Of a DNA stretch of 64,000 nucleotides, positions 55,862 through 64,000 are shown piece after piece. The notes below the pieces were generated by a model that made no database searches, was not told where the DNA came from, and saw nothing but the letters and a program-made list of their open reading frames with translations. Made by a program: the position numbers and the translations under genes. The stretch is from Filosporella fistucella (Eukaryota > Ascomycota > Leotiomycetes > Helotiales), in NCBI GenBank assembly GCA_030077755.1, contig JAQJZZ010000010.1:2418001-2482000 (forward strand), given 5' to 3'. Position 1 is the first letter of the stretch; the number at the start of each line of letters is the position of its first letter.

Positions 55862-56602
55862 ATGTCAACTAAACCCCTCCTCTTCGAAGCAACCCGCCCG
55901 CCCCTCCTCGACGCCCGCCACACCTCAAAATCCTATATAGCCCTCAACCTCCTCACTCAAGATTTTAAGCACCGAAATCCAGAGTCGGTCATAGAACTTC
56001 TAGTGAAAAGTGATAAGGGCATTCTTAGAGACATTTCTACCTGGTGTTCTCGCACTGGGAATCCTTTAATAAGCTCAGAGGAGAGAGATGGGGGAGAGGG
56101 AGGATTATGTTGTATAATCCAGAAAGGTGTGTCAAGAGCGGAAGAGAGGGGAGAGGGGGAAGGAGAGGGTGGGAAGGGAGGAAGGATGTGTGTGTTGATA
56201 AGCACGGCGGAATTAGGGGATGTGAGTAGAGTGCTTGAGAGAGCTATTTGTGGGGCAGTTATAGGGATGGAGGTTGATGTTTGTTTTGAGGGGAGTGGGA
56301 TAAGGTTACTGAAGAGAGGGTATAGGGTTACTGTATCTGGGTTCTGGGGAAAATTTACCACGGCTAGTGTTGAGGAGAGGATGAGAGGGCAGGGGTGGCC
56401 GTTGCCTGGCGAGGCGATTGGCCTTTTGGAAGAATTGGGAGTGACGTTCTGGGTTGATGGATTGGATGCTGAGAGGGAGGGGCTAGGAGAAGAGGAATGT
56501 GTCGTTAGCAAGTTTGAGGTTGGAGGGCCGGTAAAGTGGGTGGATTTGATGTCGAAGAGTGATGTTTGCGTGGTTTCGAGATCGGGGTCTGGAAAGAGTT
56601 GA
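55862..56602 (+). CDS. TusA-like/DsrE-like fusion protein, putative sulfur-relay type
   Basis: Single exon, 246 aa, ATG at 55862. Residues ~1-85 match the TusA (SirA) fold: LLDARHTSKSYIALNLLTQD, then VIELLVKSD, RDISTWCSRTGNPLIS and CCIIQKG. In TusA the first block carries the persulfide-forming CPxP motif; here it is replaced (SKSYIA), so the usual catalytic cysteine is absent. A Gly/Glu-rich linker (EGEGEGGKGG) leads to a DsrE-like domain, residues ~105-246: MCVLISTAELGDVSRVLERA, ICGAVIGMEVDVCFEGSGIR, LLEELGVTFWVDG, SDVCVVS. Bacterial proteins of these families pass sulfur between partners. A fused, cysteine-altered version in a fungus is unusual. Family matches are by eye only. Confidence 0.68.
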   Translation: MSTKPLLFEATRPPLLDARHTSKSYIALNLLTQDFKHRNPESVIELLVKSDKGILRDISTWCSRTGNPLISSEERDGGEGGLCCIIQKGVSRAEERGEGEGEGGKGGRMCVLISTAELGDVSRVLERAICGAVIGMEVDVCFEGSGIRLLKRGYRVTVSGFWGKFTTASVEERMRGQGWPLPGEAIGLLEELGVTFWVDGLDAEREGLGEEECVVSKFEVGGPVKWVDLMSKSDVCVVSRSGSGKS

Positions 56603-56848
56603 TGGGCTAAATTTTGATGAGAGAATATGCATTTGGGACCGTAAATAGGGATCAGACAGGAAAGAGGCGGGTCAGCCATAGTAGAGACTATGCGGCGTTC
56701 AGAAAGGAAGTCAGAGCGGATTGGAAGAATTTGCGTGTAGTACGTCCGAGCAGTAAATGCATTGTATTGATCATATCAACGATCTTTTGTGTATCTCAAC
56801 GCCAAACTCCCAAGCAACGCTTCACGCAAATACACACGCAGATGATAA

Positions 56849-58418
56849 TTAGTTGGGAGAATCTACCTCTCCACTCACTTGTTTCCCGGCAGGTTCCTCA
56901 TGCGCTGAAGTAGCAACATGCATGGCTTCATCGAGGATGTTGATACCCTCCTCAATCTCAGCCTCGCTGATTGTCAGACTGGGAACAAATCGCAATGTGT
57001 TTGTCCCAGCAGTGATAATCAGTAGTCCTCTCTCTCGAGCCGCAGTGACAATTGGTGTAGGATCCTGGGTCAATTGAAGACCAAGAATCAGGCCCTTCCC
57101 TCGGATCTCCTTTACCAATTCTGGGTATTTCTGCTGCAATTTTTCGAAATGCTTTCGGAATACTTCTCCCTTGGCAATAACATCTTTGTGCAGCTTAGGA
57201 TCAGAGAGTCGGCTGACCATATAATGTGCCAATCGAGAACCTAGAGGATTACCACCGAATGTGGTTCCGTGATCACCAACCACGATCTTCTCGCTCACCG
57301 TACCATTGACAACAGTCGCTCCAATTGGAAAGCCATTGCCAAGTGCCTTCGCAGTAGTGATGATATCTGGATGTGCTGATTGGGGAAGTGCAGCATGTGC
57401 CCATAACTTTCCAGTTCGGCCCAATCCACATTGAATCTCATCGTAAATAAGAACAGCACCCACTTCTCGGCATCGTGCTGAGAGTGCAACGAGAAATTCC
57501 TCTGTGCCTACCATTACTCCACCCTCTCCCTGAATTGGCTCGACAATAACTCCGCATGTCTTCTCAGTGACAAGATCATTGATCCCAGCAATATCATTGT
57601 ATGTTCCATACTTAAACCCTGGAAGCATTGGTGCAAAAGGTTTCTGGTATTTGGGGTTTGGTGTCGCCGACAGAGCGCCCATTGTTCGTCCGTGGAAAGA
57701 GTTGTGGAAAGAGACGACTTCATATTTTTCTCCTGAAGGGTCAAGAACCTTCCCAGACTTTCGTGCGAATTTTATAGCTGCTTCGTTGGCCTCGGTACCC
57801 GAATTGCAGATAAATACAGCCTTCGCATCATGCAAACCCCCAGATTCTAGTGTTTTTTGTACAAGCAATTCGGAGAGAGCGCCTGTCCAAGGATTGTGGT
57901 ATAAGTTTGAAGTGTGCATAAGAGTTTTTGCCTGGCAAATGTTAGGTAGGACAAGTGAGGGTTCGTGTGAAGATATACTTGTTGAGCAATAAGCTTGCTG
58001 ATTTCCGGCTCGCAATGCCCCAACGCATTGACAGCAATTCCAGCTGTGAAATCCAGATATTTTCGATTCTCGATATCCCACAAATACAACCCCTCTCCCT
58101 TCACGAACATCGGTGGGGGCCGAACATATGTCTTCACCATGAATGGTGCTTGCTCATCGACGATGGCTGCTGTCTGGGAATCTGCTGCGGGATCTGCGTT
58201 TGGAAGAGATGCCTCTCTCTACAGAATTGTAATTAGCTCTGTCTGTCTCCTTGGTAGGAGTAGCATACATATATCTCGTCTCTGACTCCATCTGGAAGAT
58301 TTGTTGCTGCTGCTGTAGCTTGGGAAGCATTCCTCTTGATCGCGCCATTGAAGGACGTAGACACATTGCTAGCTTTGAGAGTAGCTGCCACTCGTTTTGC
58401 TGATATTCGAAGAGCCAT
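56849..58418 (-). CDS. acetylornithine aminotransferase, mitochondrial
   Basis: PLP enzyme of arginine synthesis that transaminates N-acetylglutamate semialdehyde to N-acetylornithine in the mitochondrion. Exons 58418-58269, 58218-57979, 57931-56849 give 490 aa. N-terminal presequence [20 protein letters not shown]. Class-III aminotransferase blocks: [89 protein letters not shown] (PLP-facing Asp), [14 protein letters not shown] (Schiff-base Lys) and [10 protein letters not shown]. It is convergent with the TusA-DsrE-like gene. Ornithine or GABA aminotransferase relatives share the fold, but the presequence and the GEGLYLWD and GLGRTG blocks favour ArgD/Arg8 type. Confidence 0.93.
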
Positions 58419-59307
58419 TATGAGGAATTAGTATTGTACAAGAAAGATTAGGAGGAGGAAATTGTGGTTGAAGATGGAGTGAGTGATCTTATGCGTCACA
58501 TTCGACATTTGATGGTCCGCAATCCACAATCTTAGCGTTATCGGTGCTGCAGCCGATTTTTCTTTTCGGGCTGCAGGGATGAAAATTTTGGTGCTCGAGA
58601 TCTTCTGATTCTGTGCCAACGACTCTTTTCTGGCAATTCGTCACTTCGATAGGAGCTCCTAGCTTGACGATCGAGAATGTTCCTGGCAAGGAGATATATT
58701 GCCATTGATTCCTTGGTAGATCGGAGAGAAGGGACGTTTGGGCCCGAAGGACAAAATAAATGTCGGATAAATTCACCCTCATATTGGCTACAACTCTCTC
58801 TCTCTATGAGAGACTCTTGGCAATGATGACTCCGAGTACATCGTTCACCCGATTCAATTAGCTTCAATTATGTTGCTGCCTCGAAAAGAAACACTCGTAG
58901 TGTGGCCAAAAAAAAAATTCCTTTCCTCTAATGCTCACATTTTCCTTATTGTTTTGCAAGTTAAATTCAGAGAGATTAAGCCCTCTTTCAGTCAGCTTCT
59001 CGCCGGATGGCAAGGTACTACAGCCAAGCCAATATTGATAAGCATTAAGTATCAGTTGATATATCTACACTGCGTCTCAAACTGTTTTACGTCGTTGCTT
59101 ACTTCCTTGTCAACTCTCTTGCTGCATCTTTCTGCTCGAGAGCCTGGGCAGAGCTAGAGTTCGAAGGCTGCCATGAAGCCATTCTCCTCTGGAACAACGC
59201 CGGGAGGATGCGGTCACCCTTGGAACTGTGTCCCGATGAAAGTTGTACCCAACTACTTGGATTGGCTCGCTATCTAAGTTGCAGAGTTTTCTATCTCTTT
59301 CTCCAGG
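58419..59307. other. tandem spacer
   Basis: Promoter side of the aminotransferase gene and 3' flank of the MFS gene. No coding frame supported. A run of nine A lies at 58909-58917. Confidence 0.4.
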
Positions 59308-60798
59308 TCAACTCGATGCCAAAATTTCTTTCGTCTGTCTTCTCTTCCTCCATTTCAGTCCTTGACCCATTTGGACCACAACTAAGCCAAGACCCAATAG
59401 CATTATTCCCACAAGGATGGTGAAAGTCCAACCAACCCCAATTGCATTGACCATTGGTAGTACTGCGGCAGTGCCTCCTGCTCCCATCAAGCACCTCATT
59501 AAGTTCAAAGCTGCAGTGGCTGAAGCGCTCTTCTTCGGGTATAAATCGACCATGAATGTTGACATAACACTGATTATGGATGTCGCACACCACCCCAGCA
59601 CGAGAGTGGCAATTATTGGTACAGAAATATGTACTCCATATTCCAACGTCCAACCAAAGACCAATACGGAAGCGATTTGCAATCCGCTCCATAGCCACAA
59701 AGTTCTAAGCCGAGCTTTCTCGAGAGGAAAGTCTTCTGGAAGACCATCAAATTTCTCTTTATACCGACGATAGTCCAGATCAAGAAACTTTCCAGTGGTT
59801 AATGTTCCAACAATACATCCAACTCCGTTTCCGATAAATGTCAACCCGATCTGAATTTCGGTCAGACCGTAAGTGCGCTTGAACAGAGTCGACATGATTG
59901 TGATGGTCATTTGCCAGATCGTGTAGTATATGGCGAGAAAGATGATCGAAAAGGAAACTTCGATGCTGAATATCATTTTCAGGGGACCCAGGATATCAAC
60001 TGGAAGCTTCTTTCGCGTTGAAGCTGTCGACACTGTTCTGTCAAGCGTGTCATCGGTCACAGGATGTCGACGAAGTTGAATGTACGATAATAGTGACATC
60101 GAAAGTCCTTTCACGGGTTTCGACCCATTCCCGACCATAGCTCTCAAGGTTTCTGGTAAAATAATCACCAGAATGATCAAGAACACGCCGCCATAAATTG
60201 CTAGAAACCAAAAGATGGCTCTCCATCCTAAGGTCTGCGCGAAGATACCGCCAAGGATAGGACCAATTGCTACTGGAGCTAATAATCCAGCCTGATAAAC
60301 ACCCATATATCCACCTCTATCTTCCTTGGTCGTGATATCACCAATCACGCCAGCTCCAATAGCTATGGTACTTGCAGAACCCGCACTCTGCAAACATCTC
60401 AGAATTACCAATTGGTAATAGTACTTCGTCTCCGCAAGTCCAATACAGGCACCTATGAACACCACAAAGGTGCACATATACGTGACTCTCCTCCCATGGA
60501 CATCAGCTACTGCTCCCCAGATACTTGGAGATAGACCTTGTAAAATCATGTATGATGTCACGGTCAAATTGATGAGTTCAGGTGTTGTGTTGAGGGAGAT
60601 TGCGATGATTGGTATAGCAGGAAAATATATGTTCCCAGCAAAGCCAGAAAAAGTCGCTGCTACTGCGACAATAGTTACGATAAGAGCCTTTTGTCGAGGC
60701 GTGAAGATGCTATACGGTATGGAGGGAGCTGACTCGGGTGGCTCTGGTGAAGAAGATAGAACCCCTTCGGTCTTTGGATTTTTCTCGACATCAGCCAT
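59308..60798 (-). CDS. MFS drug:H+ antiporter-type transporter (DHA1 family)
   Basis: 496 aa in a single exon, ATG at 60798. Twelve predicted membrane segments with a long central cytoplasmic loop (residues ~225-275). DHA1 hallmarks: AGNIYFPAIPIIA in TM1, GLSPSIWGAVADVHGRRVTY (TM2 and loop 2-3, the motif A position), LRCLQSAGSASTIAIGAGVI (TM4), GVYQAGLLAPVAIGPILGGI (TM5, antiporter motif C) and FFWFLAIYGGV-type TM6 (IFWFLAIYGGVFLIILVII). Best matched to the quinidine/multidrug-resistance clade of fungal DHA1 carriers. Acidic and Lys tails face the cytoplasm. Starts 605 nt from the divergent cupin gene, so the pair may share control. Confidence 0.92.
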   Translation of the reverse strand: MADVEKNPKTEGVLSSSPEPPESAPSIPYSIFTPRQKALIVTIVAVAATFSGFAGNIYFPAIPIIAISLNTTPELINLTVTSYMILQGLSPSIWGAVADVHGRRVTYMCTFVVFIGACIGLAETKYYYQLVILRCLQSAGSASTIAIGAGVIGDITTKEDRGGYMGVYQAGLLAPVAIGPILGGIFAQTLGWRAIFWFLAIYGGVFLIILVIILPETLRAMVGNGSKPVKGLSMSLLSYIQLRRHPVTDDTLDRTVSTASTRKKLPVDILGPLKMIFSIEVSFSIIFLAIYYTIWQMTITIMSTLFKRTYGLTEIQIGLTFIGNGVGCIVGTLTTGKFLDLDYRRYKEKFDGLPEDFPLEKARLRTLWLWSGLQIASVLVFGWTLEYGVHISVPIIATLVLGWCATSIISVMSTFMVDLYPKKSASATAALNLMRCLMGAGGTAAVLPMVNAIGVGWTFTILVGIMLLGLGLVVVQMGQGLKWRKRRQTKEILASS

Positions 60799-61403
60799 GT
60801 CTCATTATTCAAACGAATGTGAGGATTCAAAATGGGGTTCATGATGAATAAAATGGAAAGGAAGCTTGGAATTTGGCTATACCTTTATCTTCACCGAGAA
60901 GTGAAGCTACATTGATAGAGTGGGGAACTTGCATGTGGCGTTGCCGATAACCGGCTTCGGCGATCTCTGACGTTTTGGGCAAAGACTTGCCGGCCGGCAA
61001 TGTCTAAGGAAACCGGCATCACATATAACTCGGATTATATTTATTCCATTATCTTTTGAGATATTAGTAAGAATTTTGAGGTATGATATGGGCGGCGGAG
61101 GATATCCACTCCCGTCATGATTTATGTACGTGAAGTACTTTCAGATTTGCGAATATAAATCCATCATATGAAGAAGTTAACGTGAGTACTCCACGCAAAG
61201 GAGAATGATAAATTAGAGCTGACAAATACCTAACTTAATTATATATGACTGCCATACATCCTCTCCTATGAGCCTGATTCTGCCATATATACCCAAAGTT
61301 TCATTTCATTAAAGGGTCTTGCAAAGCTCATATCAAAAAGCTTCTCTTTTTACCACCACATTGCTCCACTAAGTCTTTCCCTACAACATCTCATAATTAC
61401 AAA
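60799..61403. promoter_or_regulatory. divergent promoter region of MFS and cupin genes
   Basis: 605 nt between two divergent starts. On the cupin side a TATATA stretch at 61285-61292 lies about 115 nt before the ATG. A CCGGCATCACATATAACTCG segment near 61013 and a CCGATAACCGGCTTCGGCG segment near 60948 have spaced CGG/CCG triplets of the kind bound by Zn2Cys6 regulators; this is inference. Confidence 0.45.
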
Positions 61404-61784
61404 ATGGAACAACAAGAATTCCACTCAGCGACCTCTCATCACTCTCGTCAGTGGGTCGAAATTGAGCCCAAAATCCACGAAATGGTACTCAATTCTGATT
61501 CCACCGGTCGAAAGACACTGTTACAGGAGCATGAGCCTGGGAGTTTGAACGCAAAAGAGAGTCTACATGATTATATTGAGGAGATATATATCATAGAGGG
61601 AGACCTTGTTGATTACGGTGGAAAGCCTGGCGAAGGTAGTACAGTAGGAGAAGGAATGGGAAAACGAGGAGTCAAATATGAGAAGGGATGGTATGCTTAT
61701 AGAAAACCAGGAATGGTGCATGGCCCGTTTGGGAGTGAGGGTGGTTGTGTTATGTTTATTACCATTACGCACGTGAAGAAATAA
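61404..61784 (+). CDS. cupin-domain protein
   Basis: 126 aa, single exon, ATG at 61404. A single cupin barrel: EIYIIEGDLVDYGG is the first motif (Glu in place of the usual His pair), GWYAYRKPGMVHGPFGSEGG the second (Pro-x-x-x-His-Gly-Pro), CVMFITITHVKK the final strand. Nearest in look to the ChrR-like cupins that bind a metal in small-molecule metabolism or sensing. It has no signal peptide. Shares a divergent promoter with the MFS transporter. Confidence 0.8.
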   Translation: MEQQEFHSATSHHSRQWVEIEPKIHEMVLNSDSTGRKTLLQEHEPGSLNAKESLHDYIEEIYIIEGDLVDYGGKPGEGSTVGEGMGKRGVKYEKGWYAYRKPGMVHGPFGSEGGCVMFITITHVKK

Positions 61785-62100
61785 ATTAAGAAGGACATGA
61801 ATATGGCGTGTTGGAATCTTATCTCTATTCATGTTCCATTATTAAACATTAGAAGTGAGGTATGTATCGACAGTATGTTGATTAACAGTTACAATCACGT
61901 GATTCCAGTTGTGTGTCTCAATCCACAACCGCTTTATATGTGTTCCAGCTTGAATTCGAACCAGAAACCCCCAGAATTCATCTTTCAAGTGTAACTTCAA
62001 AAGTTTAGGTTGTACCTTCACTGGCTTAGTAGGTAGACCGGCTGCTGACTAAGTGGAGAAGCTTGAAACCGGTCAACGTCATTTTGGCCTCTTCTATTCA
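61785..62100. other. spacer between plus-strand genes
   Basis: 3' flank of the cupin gene and 5' flank of the glycosidase-like gene. In-frame sequence from 62053 begins with GTG and is taken as 5' UTR. Confidence 0.4.
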
Positions 62101-63360
62101 ATGTCGAGGGAATCGAATTCAAAAAGTCTTGACATCATGAGAAACTTTCTCCACGGCCTCAAGGGCAAAGCTGAGGAGATAAGAGCCCAGCAACAGCTTG
62201 GACAGAGCAGCAAGCAGAGTCCACATCATTCCTCGTCCGACCTTGCCAAGCATACTTTTGCTTATTTCTACTCAGCTCAGAATGGGCAATTCCAAGCCAA
62301 AGTGAAGTCCGAGAGTACTCTTGGGGAGAATGATCAATTTGGATATGTTGTCTGGCCAGTGATTATCATGGTACAAGCGACAGCCGAATGTCTCCCACAT
62401 AAGGACCTCCAGAAGGCTATATCATGTTTGCAAGCGTATTGGAACCCTGGAAGACATGGCTTTTGTGCTTGGAAAATGTTTCCTGGAAATGAGGATATAT
62501 ACTACGACGATAACGCACATGCAGCTCAAGCTCTGATCAGTGCTTACGAAACCACGCATGAGCGCAAATGTCTTGAGCAAGCAAGATCTATATTGACGGA
62601 TCTGATCATGCCATCAGCGCAGAAAGATGGAGGTGTTCCTTGGCATACGAATAATCAGAACTGCCGGAATGCCTGTTCGACTGGCCCAGCTGCCGTTGCA
62701 GCTCTGAGAATTTCTGCCTTGAAACACGACAAGCACCTAATCGCATTTGCCGAAAGAGCTCTACACTGGATCATCAACACTCTTCGTGATCCAGAGGACG
62801 GACTTATTTGGGATAGTCTTGTGTTTAGTGAAGATGGCTCGCCAAATATCAACAAGATGAAGTGGACATACAATATTGGCTTCGCCATACACGGTTTCAC
62901 TCTATTGCACGAGGAGACCAAGAACCCCGAGCATTTGAAAACTGCTGTCAGCCTGGCAGAAGCCGCAATGAATTCTGAGGGTTTTCTGTTCGATCGTTGT
63001 ATTCCAGATTCAAGCAGGAGAATGTATTCTGATGGCTCGTTCTTCCTCCATCATCTCGTTGACGGCTATTTCGCACTTTCAAAGCACACTTTAACCCATC
63101 GACTTCATCAAGAAATAAGACGTATCGCCGAATGGGGTCGAGAGTTCATGTTTGATCCAACTGATGGACTTTATTTTCGAGGAAGCTCTCCTTACACGAT
63201 ATCTGATGAGCTAAAGGATAGATTCAACACGAAATTTGGGGTAAATAAAGGTCTCGAGAAGAATGGACAGGAAAGAGATGAACAAGGTAATCTTTGTAAG
63301 ACGTTGATTGGGTGTGCAGGTTGGATCAGAATTCTCCATTCTGCTGACAATTTGGAATAA
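62101..63360 (+). CDS. six-hairpin glycosidase-like protein (GH76-like)
   Basis: 419 aa, single exon. The frame is open from a GTG at 62053; the first ATG is 62101. The chain is a series of helical hairpins as in (alpha/alpha)6 barrels. Landmarks: FGYVVWPVIIMVQA, DIYYDDNAHAAQALISAYE (an Asp pair like the catalytic DD of GH76), QARSILTDLI, GGVPWHTNNQNCRNACSTGP, KWTYNIGFAIHGFTLLHEET, DGSFFLHHLVDGYFAL and ending CAGWIRILHSADN. The CRNACSTGP and KMKWTYNIG blocks are those of GH76-type fungal proteins. There is no signal peptide in this model, so if it is an alpha-1,6-mannanase relative it is cytosolic or its exported exon is missing. Ends 32 nt before the convergent partial gene. Confidence 0.68.
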   Translation: MSRESNSKSLDIMRNFLHGLKGKAEEIRAQQQLGQSSKQSPHHSSSDLAKHTFAYFYSAQNGQFQAKVKSESTLGENDQFGYVVWPVIIMVQATAECLPHKDLQKAISCLQAYWNPGRHGFCAWKMFPGNEDIYYDDNAHAAQALISAYETTHERKCLEQARSILTDLIMPSAQKDGGVPWHTNNQNCRNACSTGPAAVAALRISALKHDKHLIAFAERALHWIINTLRDPEDGLIWDSLVFSEDGSPNINKMKWTYNIGFAIHGFTLLHEETKNPEHLKTAVSLAEAAMNSEGFLFDRCIPDSSRRMYSDGSFFLHHLVDGYFALSKHTLTHRLHQEIRRIAEWGREFMFDPTDGLYFRGSSPYTISDELKDRFNTKFGVNKGLEKNGQERDEQGNLCKTLIGCAGWIRILHSADNLE

Positions 63361-63391
63361 AAGACAAAATTTCAGTAACTTGTTCCCTGTT

Positions 63392-64000
63392 TCAAGAATA
63401 AAGAACTACCCCCGATTCCTGAATTTTCCTCACAATCTCCACGTCCAAATCACCCTTCTTTTGCAACACTTCATCCATTCTCACCCGCCAGTAACCTCTG
63501 AGAAACGTCATGATGCTCTCCTCACGCTCCATATACTCTTTAATGGATTTTTCCACTAGCTCTTCTAGAGCTTGGAGGTTTTCTTCTTCTTCTCGAATCT
63601 CGGCCCCGCTTTCTTCATCAAAACGAGCAAAATAACCGCTACAATATTGGTATTTACAGCAGGTATGTGTAAGTTCCAATGCGGTAAATGTTTCGAACCT
63701 GATAATAGATTGAGCAAATCCATCGAAAAGTCCCAAACCGAGATATTCTTCGATCTTGGTCCAAGAGTAAAGTCGGCATCTGTTCTCATATGAGGCTTCG
63801 TCGCACGCCCGAAACTGCCTATCCCTCCAAAATCTTTGGGGTCTCCAAGGAAATAATGATGATTTTAGCATCTGAACCAATGCTGCGCAGCCATGTATGG
63901 AGCAACTGCAGATGCATGAATCACAAGCAGCCTCTTTCATAATTAAGGTTATGAATCTCTCGATGATCTCAATGTCGGCCTGCACCAAACAGTTGAATTC
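63392..64000 (-). CDS. C-terminal part of an unknown protein (5' end off the window)
   Basis: The frame is open from the right edge, reading NCLVQADIEIIERFI before the first in-frame methionine-like codon, which is GTG, so the real start lies outside. About 200 residues are visible: a Cys-rich cluster (ACDSCICSCSIHGC), then FETFTALELTHTCCKYQYCS, a long acidic coiled part (EEENLQALEELVEKSIKEYM) and a C-terminal helix (EVLQKKGDLDVEIVRKI). This type of C-terminus occurs after ankyrin-like or unknown repeats in large fungal proteins; that is from memory of the family look and not proven. Confidence 0.65.
   Translation of the reverse strand, partial: EFNCLVQADIEIIERFITLIMKEAACDSCICSCSIHGCAALVQMLKSSLFPWRPQRFWRDRQFRACDEASYENRCRLYSWTKIEEYLGLGLFDGFAQSIIRFETFTALELTHTCCKYQYCSGYFARFDEESGAEIREEEENLQALEELVEKSIKEYMEREESIMTFLRGYWRVRMDEVLQKKGDLDVEIVRKIQESGVVLYS

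Noticed and set aside
55957..56679. 240-residue minus-strand ORF opposite the TusA-DsrE-like gene
   Set aside because: Pro/Ser-rich antisense of a G-rich coding strand; the plus frame has two recognisable folds and no such composition bias.
57567..57992. 141-residue plus ORF inside the aminotransferase gene
   Set aside because: Antisense shadow of conserved PLP-enzyme exons and of one intron.
1..64000. Transposons, CRISPR arrays, operons
   Set aside because: No transposase or reverse-transcriptase motifs, no spaced direct repeats, and the intron-rich eukaryotic gene structure excludes bacterial operon or CRISPR readings.

Overview
This window reads as nuclear DNA of a filamentous ascomycete (Pezizomycotina). 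The genes are compact and spaced, mostly cut by 45-100 nt introns with GTAAGT or GTATGT donors and CTAAC/CTGAC branch sites. Lineage-typical families are present: a HET-domain protein, a fungal rhodopsin-fold membrane protein, a 2EXR protein, a sedolisin, an S1/P1 nuclease and small secreted Cys-rich proteins. A helotialean (Sclerotinia/Botrytis-like) fungus is my guess from the mix of families; the sequence alone does not prove it. Most gene models here were rebuilt by hand from splice signals and checked for a continuous frame.

Layout. 1-10.8 kb: S1/P1 nuclease (-), HET protein (+), a 55-residue Cys-rich ORF (-), rhodopsin-fold membrane protein (+), secreted protein (+). 10.9-17.3 kb: sterol-glucosyltransferase-like enzyme (-), an unknown spliced gene (-), mitochondrial HMG-CoA lyase (-). 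18-24 kb: unknown protein (+), tRNA-like locus (-), calpain with a Lys/Glu-rich tail (+). 24.3-30.4 kb: Kex2-type secreted Cys-rich protein (-), metallo-beta-lactamase-fold protein (-), coiled-coil protein (-), 2EXR protein (-). 32-37.7 kb: a small ORF (+), two secreted proteins with hydrophobin-like cysteine order (-), a membrane-anchored alpha/beta hydrolase (-). 41-46.4 kb: bestrophin-like channel (+), sedolisin (-). 47.8-51.9 kb: five small unknown genes, all on the minus strand. 53-58.4 kb: SDR oxidoreductase (+), a second tRNA-like locus (+), a TusA-DsrE-like fusion (+), acetylornithine aminotransferase (-). 59.3-64 kb: MFS transporter (-) and cupin (+) sharing a divergent promoter, a six-hairpin glycosidase-like protein (+), and a gene running off the right end (-).

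How they fit. Housekeeping metabolism (HMG-CoA lyase for leucine and ketone-body breakdown, acetylornithine aminotransferase for arginine synthesis) is mixed with secreted hydrolases, candidate surface or effector proteins and self/non-self-type HET machinery. No transposase, reverse transcriptase, CRISPR array or secondary-metabolite core enzyme was seen. The most interesting items are the fungal TusA-DsrE-like fusion lacking the TusA cysteine motif, the hydrophobin-like pair, the run of orphan small genes at 48-52 kb, and a 25-nt GT...AG gap in the rhodopsin-fold gene.
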